From Dichomitus squalens LYAD-421 SS1 (Eukaryota; Basidiomycota; Agaricomycetes; Polyporales; Polyporaceae), in contig NW_006766964.1 in NCBI RefSeq assembly GCF_000275845.1, positions 37,618 to 86,153 of the forward strand: a DNA stretch of 48,536 nt, written 5' to 3'. This document shows, piece after piece, positions 35,639 to 47,000 of this stretch (its first letter is position 1; each line of letters opens with the position of its first letter). The position numbers and the translations under genes are program-made. The notes under the pieces were generated by a model. It was not told the DNA's origin and did not search any database. It saw nothing but the letters and a program-made list of their open reading frames with translations.

Positions 35639-37285
35639 TCAATCGTCGACGGGTCTCTCCTCGGCGCTGTAGTTCTTGAAAGGATCCTTCCGCAATGCTT
35701 CGGCTTCCGCACTCATCACTGCGTCCTTGACTGCCGGCTTCGGCTTCATCACTGTCCCAGGGACTGCGGCAGAAGGACCGGATGGCGTCGGGGCCTACAG
35801 GATGCAACATCAGCGACAGTACTGGAGTGACGTGAGCTGAGACGCACCTCTTCATCTCTGAAGGGCATGAACCTCGGCGTCGAGGGCACGGAAGGTTCAG
35901 TCTTAGGCTCTTCCTCATCTTTGAAGACCGCGATAACACTCCTGCCCGCACTTTTACCCTTCCCCTTCTTCGCAGCCGCGTCCACAGGTTCAGATGGGGC
36001 TGCCTCATCTTCGTCCCGGAACACCGCAATCGAGCTCTTGCTCGTGGTCCGACTATTGCTGTTCTTTGTCGCAGGCTCTGGCACAGGTTCGTCCTCGTCT
36101 CGGAAGATCGGAATAGAGCTTGTGCTCGCCGTCCGTGACTTCTCCTTCTTGGCCGGGGGTACGGGAGGCGGGGGCATCGACGAGGACGAGGAAGATGCGT
36201 CCTCCGGCCCAGGGTCGCGGAAAACAGTGATCTTCGAACCGGATGGTGCTCGAGAAGACCGCCCGGCGCGCATCGTCGTCCCAGCGGCCTTGCTCACCTC
36301 GACCGCGTTCTCCTTCACACGCGACTTGCGCGTGCCAAGCTCCGACCACGGGGTGGGGTTCATCGCCTGATTCGGATCGTTCTCCGCGTCGCCTGAAGGG
36401 TCGACAAAGATGGGCATGCGCGCATTCGGGCGTGGAGGTGCAGGGGCAGAGAACACGTCTTCGGAGACCGAGGGTGCGCGTGTTGAGCCGGAACGTGTTG
36501 TGCGCGAGCGTGAGGACGAAGACGACGATGCCGGTGGCTCGCCGAGCACCCTTCGTTTCGCGGATGATTGGGGAATCGCGTCTGGGTCCATTTCGGATGA
36601 TGAGGACTGGGGGAGTGTTGGGGAGGCCATCATGCGTTTCTGGAACTCGCGATGTTTCGCTTCCAGACGCTCGAGGGGGGCTGCCCTCCGCGCGATGCCC
36701 AGGAGGTACGTCTCGTCTGCCTCGACGCGTCTTCACGTGTCTTCAGAGTCACATCACACGCTGTGGGCAGTGGGGGACTCACCGGTTGGCGCGTTCGAGC
36801 GCGATCGCGTACTCCTCGTAGAACAGCGCATGGTTTGTCCCGATCTCGTTCACGAGCAAGAACTTGTAGATCACCGTCGGCTTGTCCACGTAGCTCGCAT
36901 ACCGCACCCACAGCTTCAGGTACCTCAGGTCCCCATGCCACTTCCCGCCCCTGTCGTCCTTGAGCACGCGCGTCGCCTCCTCCAGGAGTTCGAGCAGGCC
37001 GGACTCCGCCGAGTGGCCCTGCGGGTAGTTCTCGACCGTCCAGTCGACGAAGCGAGAGTAGACCTCGAGCGGGTCTGCATCGTCCGAGTCGTCTTCGAGG
37101 GCGAGCTCGACGTTTGTGCGGTGACGCTTGCGTGCGTCGGCGAGACGGACCTCGCGCTGGGCGTGCGGGGTGGAGAGGATGGCGGAGAGAGCGGTGACGC
37201 GCCGGCCGGCGGCGAGGGGCTGGATGTTCTCCTTTGCGGCTTCGAGAACGTCGCAGTCGACGATGGGGGTGAATACGTCGGCCAT
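35639..37285 (-). CDS. mad3: Spindle checkpoint protein of the MAD3/BUBR1 family
   Basis: Three exons keep phase: 37285-36783, 36730-35848 and 35794-35639, giving 513 aa. An N-terminal KEN box (EAAKENIQ, residues 18-20) precedes a Mad3/BUB1 TPR domain (DPLEVYSRFVDWTVENYPQG, YLKLWVRYASYVDKP, IGTNHALFYEEYA, YLLGIARRAAPLERL). A second KEN box (SRVKENAVE) is near residue 307. There is no kinase domain, so this is the MAD3 form rather than BUB1. Between about residue 270 and 460 the protein is disordered, with repeated I-x-V/I-F-R/K-D units (see findings). Mad3 with Mad2 and Bub3 inhibits Cdc20-APC/C until chromosomes are attached. The first KEN acts as a pseudo-substrate in the family. Confidence 0.93.
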
Positions 37286-37921
37286 CTTGTAGTGGTGGTC
37301 ACAAAGCAAGCCGAGCAAGCCTCGAGGTCCAACCTCCCAACGGTCAACCTGGTTGTATTGTCGGCTTTAAACGCTTGTTATTAGGCAGACCCCCTATAGA
37401 TGCATGGCCCTAACCCTTCCCTAGGGTTGACGTTGCTTCCTGACCCCCAGTGAGAATCGACACGGTTACGGTCGATATCATTCGATATCATTCGATTTGC
37501 GCCGTGCGCAGTCGGGTAAAACGGCCCTTTACGAAATCTGGACTATTCCCGACTTTTTTCGGATTGAGCAGTATGAGGTCGCGCAAGGCCTCCGATACAG
37601 AACTACGCCTGTCGATTTGGGTCGACTGCCGCCGTTAGCAACCGGGTTCGCTCGAGCATGTTGGGGGCTGATTTGTCTAGGGCCGGTCCTATCCGAAACA
37701 CGCTATTGGATGATACTCGTGCAATGGCTGTATTCAGTCGTATAGAGTCGTAATACTACACATTACAATACAGGTACAATCGGACGCGTTCGGAAAGAGC
37801 TGTATACCACCGGCTATGGTAGGGCGCACTTGGGTTCAGTACATCACAGGCGACTCCCGCTGCACTTTGCCTAGTTAGACGTGCCACATTTGTCGTGGCG
37901 GGGCTACCTCACTGGTGGGTA
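37286..37921. other. Intergenic, no gene supported
   Basis: This is upstream of MAD3 and marks the change from the conserved gene block to the transposon-rich block. A short tandem GATATCATTC duplication lies at about 37474-37493. Confidence 0.5.
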
Positions 37922-38360
37922 TGCATCACGAACTTGAACCGGAGCTCGTGAGCTGTCGGACGCGGATAAGCAGACCGGGGGGTGATGTAGAGACCAGGTG
38001 GCGAAGGAGCGGCGGTTCGAGTCGAAGCGTCGGGGAACGAGAGTTGACAGCGAGACAAAGTGCATCACAGACTTGAACCGGGGCTCGTGAGCTGTCGGAC
38101 GCAGATAGCCACAGTGAGAGCATATGTGGAGACGAGGCGGGGAAGGAGCGGCAGTGTTCAAGTCGAAGCGTGGGCGAACGATTCTCAACAGCGAGACACA
38201 GTGCATTCCGAACTTGGACCGGAGCTCGTGAGCTGTCGGACGCAGATAGCCAGAGTGAGGGCAGATGTGGAGACGAGGCGGGGAAGGAGCGGCAGTGTGC
38301 AAGTCGAAGCTTGGGAGAACGAGAGTGGAGAGCGAGACAAAGTGCATCACGAAGCGCAGG
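37922..38360. repeat. Minisatellite of about 140-bp units
   Basis: Units start at 37922, 38061, 38202 and 38343 with TGCATCACGAACTTG-like sequence. The first three run 139-141 bases and share CTCGTGAGCTGTCGGACGC, GGCGAAGGAGCGG and CGAGACA blocks. The fourth is only a short stub. Reverse-strand frames across the repeat are open because the unit length in copies 2 and 3 is a multiple of three (141); I treat them as a by-product. Confidence 0.85.
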
Positions 38361-39655
38361 TGTGCAGTCGTGCACCTGACAACAGCGTTGCAAAGATCAT
38401 TGTTGGTATTCGCGGGCTGCCTTCTGTTTGGGGGTTTCTAATCAGATGTGGGTAGAGATCAATAAGGCGAACGCACCTTGCGATCTGTGGGACCCATCGC
38501 CTTGTAGTGCCTTTCGAAATCGGCCTCGGTGCCGGCAGTCTCCTTGTACCAGTGCCTTGCGTATGCCCACCTGATGATAGTTCGATCGAAAGTCAGATGC
38601 GGTCAAGAGCGAATGAGGTACGTATTTGGTCCCACGCAACTCCGATGGCGGAGGCCACTGCGGGGCCTTGCGAGGAGGACGAGGTTTTTTGGATGCGGTT
38701 GAATTTGTTTGGGTGGGAGGGACGTGCAACGATGTTGCAGCCACGCTCTCGGCAGCGAGGTTGGCGACAGTGTCGCCGACGGAGACCGGGACGTCGGAGG
38801 GCACAGGAGGGGCCTCCGAAACGTCATCATGCGCGCGCGGCACGAGCGCGGCTGAATCGGGGTGCTGCGATGGGGTGGGTGGTATGGGCAAGGCGGGATG
38901 GTCAACATGAGATGAGGGGGGGTGGTTTTCTGAGGGTGCGAGGGTGAGCGACGACGGCGAGGCAGATGGCAGAGACACTGGGGGGGCTGCTCGGTCAAGG
39001 GCTTGCCCGGGCGCAAGGGCTGCTGCTGATGGGGTGGTGAGACTTTCGGGGACGCGCGGGCTGGGTTGCAAAGGAGTCCTGGGTGGGCAAATGATTGTGA
39101 GCAGGCGTGCGCGATCATTACACTATGAGACGAACATTGACGTGGATATCTACGGGACGCGGAGTGAGATAGTGGAAAGGCAGTAATTGGTGGAATTTTA
39201 CCACAGATAGGAGGCTTGGGCCCGCGCGTTGCTTGCCCTTGTCAGGTCGTGGGGTCGCTGCACGCCAAAGGGGACGGGGTATAGTCAGCGCCTGCTCGCC
39301 AATGGAAATGATACATACATTTGTCCCCTTGTGGATCGTGCGCCTGCAGGCGAGCACGCTGGGGAGGTTTTTGCGAGGCGATAGCGGGGTCGGCCGGGCG
39401 CTTGGAGGGCGGGCGGGGTGAGGGCGGCCGAGGGCGATTGTTGTCCGGGCCGTCGTGGGTGTCGTCCGGAGATTCTTCGTTGTCGGACATGGTGGGCAGG
39501 GTATACTTGGCGTCGTTGAGGGTGACGCCGGGGGGACAGATGTTCTCCCACTTGCGCGTGACAGTCTCGTAATAAATGTGCGTCATGAAGAGATTGCCCT
39601 TCGCATTGTTGTGGCATAACTGGAACAGAGGGAATCGTTTGCGAAGGGCCGAGTA

Positions 39656-40647
39656 CATCAGGAAAACGTCACGGACTTGTACAGGTACTTGGGGTACTTG
39701 GCCAAGTACCTCAAGTATCCCAAGTACCTCAAGTACCCCAAGTCCAATGGACTTGGCCAAGTCGGGTGGGTCGACTTGGCCAAGTACTAGGTACTTGGCC
39801 AAGTCCTCCAAGTCCCTGTTCAAGTTCATGCCCAAGTTCACTGTGAGATGTATTGAATAAAGATGATATGCATGGAAGTAAATCAAAGGACAGCTGCTCT
39901 TGATTCAAGGTCAAGTGTACAATATTTGTTAGTGGGTGCAGCGGCGGCAAAAAAAAATGCCACCACAGGGAATTGAACCAGCAACCTGCAAATTCAGTGT
40001 CCAACACAGCATGTTCAACCACTACACTACAGAAGTGCACACTAAAGCATAGAATAGCAGCCATATATAGCGCTCTTTGCTGGACTCCGAGAAATTCTTC
40101 ACCATCCTCTCCTGTACCATAGCAGAACTTGGACATCCACCACTGATACCACTATTCTTGAGCATTATCTGGATATTGTACCTCTGTATCACTACTGAAA
40201 CAAGCACATTGTAACAACTTAAAGTCTTCTATCACATGTTATTGCCCTTCTTCTAATAGACTATAAAGCTGCTTCTACAGCCTTAAAACAGACTGGTTTA
40301 CAACTAGTGTATGGATGTCTATGATAGATATTATTACATAAGAAGTATACAAGATGTGTGACTGATAGAACACCAATTGCTCAAATTGAGGCCTGAGTAT
40401 ACTGAAGTCAACATGTAAAGTCCAAGTTGTGGCCCAAGTACCCCAAGTACCCCAAGTATATAGACTTGGGTCAAGTCCGTGTACTTGGGACCAAGTACAC
40501 GGACTTGGGGCCAAGTATATAGACTTGAGTCCAAGTACACGGACTTGAGGCCAAGTACACGGACTTGAGGCCAAGTACACGGACTTGAGTCCAAGTACAT
40601 GAACTTGGGCTCAAGTATGGGTCCAAGTCCGTGACGTTTTCCTGATG
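39656..40647. mobile_element. 992-bp non-autonomous TIR element, TA target duplication
   Basis: Both ends carry the same 24-base inverted repeat, beginning CATCAGGAAAACGTCACGG, with no mismatch. TA flanks both sides (39654-39655 and 40648-40649). Removing the element plus one TA restores an uninterrupted host reading frame (ELFY|SALRKRF). Inside, CAAGTAC and CAAGTCC motifs and their complements are densely repeated at about 39680-39850 and 40430-40620, next to each end. The middle holds a tRNA-like stretch and no transposase. A TA duplication fits Tc1/mariner-like movement, but the TIR is not one I can assign. Confidence 0.88.
39947..40045 (-). ncRNA. tRNA-like (SINE-related) segment inside the TIR element
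   Basis: The reverse strand reads TAGTGTAGTGGTTGAACATG, an A-box-like start, then about 35 bases later GGTTCAATTCC, a match to the Pol III B box. The run TTTTTTTTT at about 39950 follows the 3' end and would act as a Pol III terminator. Stem pairing for a full cloverleaf is poor and the anticodon cannot be fixed, so this is a tRNA-derived relic or SINE head rather than a working tRNA. Confidence 0.5.
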
Positions 40648-41828
40648 TAGAAGAGCTCCTGAAACCACACATCAGCCTGACGCCATTTCTTGGGCAAGGA
40701 ATAGTTAGTCGAGATCGCGAGGCTGATCAACTGGCGCGCGAAGTTGCGGGCATCGTTGATGTAGTCACCATCGGCAGGAGTGCCATCAATGTGCTCGATG
40801 TACAGGGCGGTGTGGTTCTCGCCCTGGGCTGACTTCTTCCTGCCTCGGATAACTTTGTCACCGATGCGTGTGGCCTTCCCGTTGTTGCGCTTGTATTCGT
40901 TCCAGTCTCTCTGCATGAAAAATTTCACCTGGGCAGGGTTTGTTAACATGCATTAGTTACGAAAACGCCTGGATGTGGGGATCGTCGTACATTGGGGAAG
41001 AGAGCCTGGTCGCGCGGGCAATCATGGCCAGGGGGCTCTTCAGGCATCAGGGAATCTGTGGGGTTCACAGACTCCATGGCCAATTTCTTGAAGGTGGCTA
41101 TATGCATGGTCAGAGCGAGACATGGGGGCAGGGGTGAAACTAACACCGGGGGTCTGGAGCGCCATCCGAGGCGTCCGAGGCCTTGGGCCCTTGCGGAAGA
41201 GATCTACAGAGTACAGTGCCGTGAGTGAACCAGATGATACCCATCCTGCGTAAGTGTGTTCTACTCACGGCGCATTGTCCGTGCGTGCTTGTAAGACGGC
41301 CAGTTGATTGCTAGATGGACGGCACAATTAGATGGCCATGGCGGGGAGACGGCTGCTGGGCGTACCGGACTTGGATGAATTCTTGTTCTAAACGGTGCAG
41401 TCGGACTCCCATTTCGACTAAGGCGATGGAGGCATGTGAGGATGCTGAGGAAGTGGAAGAATGGGCGGGCCCCTATTCGAGAGGTGAGTATATGCGCTGT
41501 GTTTCATGAAGATAATTACTTGCCAAGTTTTGTAAGGGAGGTGCATTTTGAGACTGATATTCTACAGAGGAATGGTACAGGTCAAGGTGCGGAAAGGCAA
41601 AGGGGGCAAAGGGGGAGCGCGAGGGGTCAGCGTGTTGCGACCCACGCTGCCCGGTTTCGCGGTGATGTGAGACATTGGGAATTGCAAAGGATGAGCCATA
41701 ATGGGAGATCTGGGAGTGAGAGCGAGAGCGAGAGGTGTAAGGATCTCCAGCGCGTGAGCCAGGATACACAGATTGAGACTGAGAACGAGAGCGAGATTGA
41801 GAACGAGATCTAGAGGGAGAAGCAGACC

Positions 41829-43770
41829 GTGATCGAACACGAGAAGGAGGAAAAAAAGGATTGCGGGGTTGGGAAGGAGAGGGCGAGGAGCTCGGCGAAT
41901 ATGCAGGCATCATATGTACAAGGAGCAAAGAGCAGGGTACATGAACGTACTGTGCAAGACGATACTTGGGGCACTCGACAGAGTCGCATACACCTATGTC
42001 ATATTAGGTAAGGGCGCTAATTAAGGTTGCCTTCGGGATTTGCAGATTATCGTCTTCCGCAAATCCTCTGCAGCACCTGCTTCTCACCGCTTCCCGTCTT
42101 GCTCAAATGGAAACCATTAGTGTTGTGCCAGGCCGGGCTTCAAGCCCTGAAGCCCCGGGTACCCGGCCCTCAAAATCCCGACCCAGCCCGGCCCTCCGTC
42201 GGGCTTTCAGGGCTTGAGGGCCCGGCTTGGAATTGTGCAAGCCCGAGCCCAGCCCTCAAGCCCGGGCTTGTAGGGGGGGCTCTATATCCAGCTGTATAGA
42301 GCCTCGGACAGGTTTCAGGGATGCTTAAAGATGAGTCAAGCTAGGAAACGTCGAGGAAAGCTCACCAAGCTTGACAGCGTTGTTTCCCGGCGGACTCAGA
42401 GCATATGGAAGCGGCCAGTCGGGTGAGCGCTGGACCTACCTGATTCGGAACTGCCACCCGCTCACTAGTTTTCTACCGTCCTCTGACTCCTCGCTGCGCG
42501 AATGGTGGCTATAATCACGCTGGTTATGTTGTCTTTCAAGTTTACAAGACCTAACTATGAAATAGAGGTAAGTTCCATATGCAGATTACTCATTGATGCG
42601 TGATAGACCTCAAGCCCGGGCTTGAGCCTGACCCGACCCGGGCCCAGCCTGAGCCCGCCACTAGGGCCCGGCTCGAGTGTTCAGTGAGCCCGAGCCCTCC
42701 AAAGCCGGGCCCTAGCCCGGGGTTTTGAGCCCGGCCCGGCCCTGCACAACACTAGAAACCATACGTCTTCTTCGCGGCATGTGCAAGGCCGGACCCCCCT
42801 ACTCGGACGAGGTGCCATGGCCAGTCCGTGATTTCTTGACCAGCGTGGAGGCGTATGAAGAACCGGAGTCGCCAAGTGACCCTCCAAAGTACGTTTCGCC
42901 ATTCACTTTGAACGGCTCAGATGTCTCACTGTTTCACAGTGTTTCCCCAGACGCAGAAAATCCCATAGCCCTTTTGGACGCGTTCGGCATATTCCCACAT
43001 CGACCTCCCAGCTCAGCTGCCCCGCCCAAAGAACACGTCGTGTACAGGCTTCTCCGGCTCGCCCTTGTTGCCGCGCGCGAGGCTTATCGCTTGGACACCA
43101 GGGAGGACGATCCGGAACTGTTAGATAACGATGCTGTGGTGAGCATATTTGTAGAGGTGCGGGATCGATATCAGAGTGTTTGTGAAACGTTGTGGGATGC
43201 TTGTCCCCGACGGCAACAAAGGTGAGCAATCATTTCATTCAGTCCATTGAGCTTTCATGCATGAGTGCGTTCAATAGCCAAACTGTTGAAAACAGGGCAC
43301 GCGGACCACCATCAGGGGTCGACGTGCCCCGGGATACAACCAGGCCTATACCTCTCCCTCGTCCTCCCAATGTGCCCCAATACCCCCCAGCTCCCATGCC
43401 TGTGCTCCATTCTGACCCTGCAACAACCCCGATGGCTGCTCCCGCCATACCTCTGTCGCGCAGTGTGGTCTCTGCTTCCCATACGAACCGCCGAGGGAAA
43501 TCCAAGGACCTGTGGCAGAAAACTCCCTACCCATCTGGGCCTCTCGTTCCTTTCCGTTCATCTGGCTGGACTGACACCCCTGCTCCCAATTCATTATCTG
43601 CCTCTGCAGGCGTGCACCCCAAACCTGTGACTAGTGTTTCCATGGAACGGCCCTGCCCGCCGGGCCCTGCGCGGCGCTCGTCATGGGACGACTTCACGAC
43701 GTCCTCATCTGGTTTCTCTCTTGGACGCTCTCTCTCAGCTTCGACTCCGAGATCTTTGCGGCACAAGTGA
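41829..43770 (+). pseudogene. Divergent transposon-associated gene, interrupted by a hAT-type element
   Basis: Without the insertion, exons fit in phase: one ending at 42007 (start ATG 41829 or 41901, CHIR at its end), then 42046-43221, then 43296-43770. Across the insertion site the protein reads LTASRLAQ-METIRLLRGMC. The middle has VPWPVRDFLTSVEAYEEPES, PKEHVVYRLLRLALVAAREA and FVEVRDRYQSVCETLWDAC. The last exon is Pro/Ser-rich and ends RSLSASTPRSLRHK. No known domain is recognised. The first exon overlaps the N-terminal exon of the reverse-strand gene, so one of the two starts is probably wrong. The 637-bp insertion in exon 2 should disrupt it; an ATG at 42725, inside the element's right end, would still open the downstream part. 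Confidence 0.5.
42118..42754. mobile_element. 637-bp non-autonomous hAT element with 8-bp target duplication
   Basis: The element starts TAGTGTTGTGCCAGGCCGGG and ends with the inverted form GCACAACACTA; the first 11 bases match exactly. GAAACCAT precedes it (42110-42117) and follows it (42755-42762), an exact 8-bp duplication as hAT transposases make. Sub-terminal sequence is dominated by GCCCGGGC/AAGCCC motifs in both orientations. There is no transposase frame, so it needs a partner elsewhere. Confidence 0.92.
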
Positions 43771-44050
43771 ACGCCCTGGCCTCCCCATCTGTGCCAGAAC
43801 AGCAGTACTCTCAGGACTGCTTCCTGTCGTCCTTGCTCAGACGTCTCCTCAACCGTCACTCTGCAAGTATACGTTCGTCATTAGCACAATGCGTAGTCTG
43901 TGTGTAGCCTATCTGCCATGCGCGCCAGAAGATGTATGTGGATTGTAATGATATTCATTCTCCATCATCGTCAGATTCCTCTTCATGTGCGAGATTCTCC
44001 TCGCGACCGATACATGAATTATCAAACCCCAGTCTATGCATCACGAAGAA

Positions 44051-47000
44051 TCAGTTTGAATACAAATCGGCCGCATGGGGGTCCTCTGCCTCCTCGCGCC
44101 TAGGGGGCAGAGGAATCATCGCGACCACCGAGGTGATTTCCTTTGCATCGATGACCTCGCGCGACGCGTCCCCTTGGTAGCGACAGGCTTTGAGAACTCC
44201 ATAGGTCTCGTGCTGGATGGCTGGGTCGGGAGGCGTGTATACGGAAAGCATCGCCAAAGTCATGTTGACGTCGTCTGTGCCACCATCATCCAACATTTTC
44301 CGAAGCCTAAAAAAGTACTGGACCTCAGCGTAGCGATTGTCTGACAGCTGAACAAACATAAAGGAGTCAAAAGCCACTCATCGTGATCGCAGGAGTACGC
44401 ACCCTGACCATGCGCGAGCGGTAAACGGGGCGCCCGCGTTTCTCACCGGCGCATTCCTTCCATGCCGTGCGCGCAACCTGTCCATTGGGCAGTCGCAAAC
44501 GTCCCCAGAAGACAAGCCTGGGCGTCCACAGTCCGGAAAAAGTGATATCATGCGCCCTGAGGAAAGTAATTAGTGCCGCTGAGTCGTCCGTGCTCACAAC
44601 CCGTGGGCTGCGCATGGTGGGATGCATCAAGACGTATTGACCGCCGAGCTCAACGGCGCCGCGTGGCAGCTTCGGAGTGTCCTCGAGAGATTCCGGAAAC
44701 ATGGCGATGAGCGCGCTCACTTGCGCACGCCGCAACCCACGAAGCGACAAGTTTTCGTATGGTTTCGAGTGCGACCCGATTTCGGCTGTAAGATTACCAA
44801 TGGCGTTTTCGAGTGGCCACTGCGAATGTAACCAAGCTGGGCCGACGCGTGCATTTTCCGGCATGAGATGGACAAGGGCGTGCAAGGCCTGCCGGCAGAA
44901 GTGAAGCCGATCGATCCGGCGCGCGTAGTACATCTCCTCAAATTCTTCCACATATTCGAGCAAGAGCATGTGTGCGGGCGGGCGGAGTACGACTGGGGTT
45001 TCTACGAGCAGTGCCGTTTGGGCGCCGGCCACCAGTTTACAAAAGTGTGCATAATATTTCGGTTTTTGCACTGCCCAGAGGAAGCCGGGAAGGTAGCCAT
45101 AGACATAGTACATGTACTCCCAAGCCTTGTAGCCGCTCGAGATCTTCTCGGCCGGGTTCCGCGGAGGATGATCAAAAGACCCAGGGAGATACAGAGACAC
45201 GTCACCAACAAGTTTCCCATGCGCCTGCCAAGCCTCGTCGCCAGATAAACAAGCCCAGTCCCAGTTCGCAAGAGGATCAGTTTTTTCAGATCGGCTGAGC
45301 TTGCCTCGAAGGAGCCCCAGAACTAGTTCAGTGATATTCAGAGTAAGCAAGTGCATGATATCCGCAGGAAAGGTGCCGGGAAAGCCGCAGTTCACGGGAA
45401 GTCCCATGAAAATCGACGGCTTAGCGATGCCGGTCTTGAGGCGCCTCCTGTTGTACTGAGTTTGGTTCTGACAGCCCAAAACCTCACCGAGCTGACGCCA
45501 GTATCGTTGGGACTGGGTTTCGTCGTTAGGAGGCGGATTGCGGAGGATATAGTCGGGGTGGGTGCTCCCACGGACCTGCTCGTAGTCCGGGTCCACGGGT
45601 TTGAGCATCGCAGGATAGTAGTGGCCCCCTCCGCCAGGCTTGCGGCGTCCCTTGATGGGACAAAAGAGCCGACAGCCGTGCGCCCCAGAGTGTCCCACAA
45701 GTCCGTTCATATAAGCCATAGCAGGAGTGTCACCAGTAGCAAAGATAATGATCGGCCGCGACTCGATGACCTTTTGCCGATACGAGTCCCAGATTTTGAG
45801 CGGTGGATTCTGTAGCGCGGCAACATGATAGAGCCCAGGAAACAGGAAGGAGTCGACGTTCTTTGGCTTCTTCGGTCCCGGGATGAACGCGCCCGGGAGC
45901 ACGTATCGCTTCTTGTATCGCAGATCGGGAGCCAAATCGAACAGTATCCAGATGTATATCCAACAATCTGATTGCTTAGATTCATATAGCTGTGCACCAT
46001 CCAGTGAGAACATGAGAACGAGGTCGTCCTCTCGAATGGTGCCAGCCTCGACTAGTTTCAGGTAGTCCTCTGCAAAAAATACGTCTTCGGCGACCTCGAC
46101 CATCTTCTGCGCGTTCGCCATCTGCAAAAGTCGTTCCATAACCTTCTCGCGATGGCGCATACGCTGCGCGCAATGTCGCGATCGGTAGAGCGCCTGTACC
46201 TGCGGCCCTAACGGATGCGTCTGGAACGTCCGACACGCGACACGTTTGCCTTCACGTGTCTCGTACCGAGGGATACCGCAGTCCTTGGCCGGGCAACGAT
46301 CCAGGTCTGCAAAGGGGCCCGTATACGCTACACAGGTGTCCGGACACATGTCAGTAACGATCGGAACGACACCGCTCAACTCTTGAACCAGTTTTTGCAT
46401 CGCCTCGTAGCTCGGCAAGGTGAGACCTTCATTGTACTCCATTATGTTCGCCCGACAGTCCCGATAAATTTTTTCAGAGTGGCCCGTGGCGATGAACTGT
46501 TTCAGCGCAAGGCGCAGCGCGCGGTTTTCGGGCACCGTAAGATCGGGGAGGTCGCGTTCTGGATTGCGCATCCGTTCGATGGCCTTAGGGTCGAGTCCGG
46601 ATGCCTCGAGCAACGCGTTTTCGAGACCTGCGATGAAGGCTATAGCCTGCTTGAGATCCTCCAGGGTGGGTGTGGGGAGGACACCTGTCACGTCATGGGC
46701 CCCGAATTCCGGTTCCTCTTCCTCAACACCTTTGGCGCGTGGCGGAGCCTCTGGGCTTGGTTCACGTTGAATGGGGTTGGCGATCTCAACTTCCGGTTGA
46801 TCCATGTCAACTCCCTGAAAGGGAAAGGGATCTTGCGCCTCATTCTCAGGCTGTACAGGGGACGTTAGAGGACCGTCAGCTCTACAATGGACAATACACT
46901 CCCTGTCGAGAATCGTATGCTCAGAAAGCACGCGAAGGAGCCGCGTATGTGACATATGCCCACTATGGAAAGCTCGAATCGCGCCGCACGGAGACATGTC

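Larger units (their letters stand above)
38397..41928 (-). pseudogene. Transposon-associated gene, interrupted by a TIR element
   Basis: A multi-exon reverse-strand gene starts at ATG 41928 (MLLVHMMPAYSPSSSPSPSQ) with an SR-like repeat (RSRSQSRSRSQSQS). Next comes a probable coiled coil (ALVEMGVRLHRLEQEF, about 41400), then NPTDSLMPEEPPGHDC (about 41060). A block at about 40930-40650 (KFFMQRDWNEYKRNNGKA, IRGRKKSAQGENHTALYIEH, YSLPKKWRQADVWFQELFY) continues as SALRKRFPLFQLCHNNAKG only after removal of the 992-bp element at 39656-40647. A Pro/Ser-rich region follows. The last exons have WAYARHWYKETAGTEADFER and probably KAAREYQQ with a TGA at 38397-38399. The family is unnamed to me; the position beside Tnp2 suggests it belongs to the same transposon. 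The insertion should abolish the full product. Confidence 0.55.

Noticed and set aside
36410..37384. 324-codon forward frame opposite MAD3
   Set aside because: It is a GC-rich antisense shadow. The reverse strand has a clear Mad3 domain, KEN boxes and phased introns.
37922..38360. CRISPR-like array
   Set aside because: Units of 140 bases without spacers in a eukaryotic genome are a minisatellite.
37904..38393. Reverse-strand frames of 148 and 155 codons
   Set aside because: They arise from the minisatellite, whose 141-base units keep any frame open; the translated repeat has no protein-like features.
39656..40647. The 992-bp element as an intron or introner of the host gene
   Set aside because: No usable GT-AG pair lies at the junctions and the TA duplication fits transposition. 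The frame enters the element and ends there.
44622..46868. Several forward frames of 69-217 codons across the transposase
   Set aside because: All lie antisense to one uninterrupted Tnp2 reading frame with family motifs.
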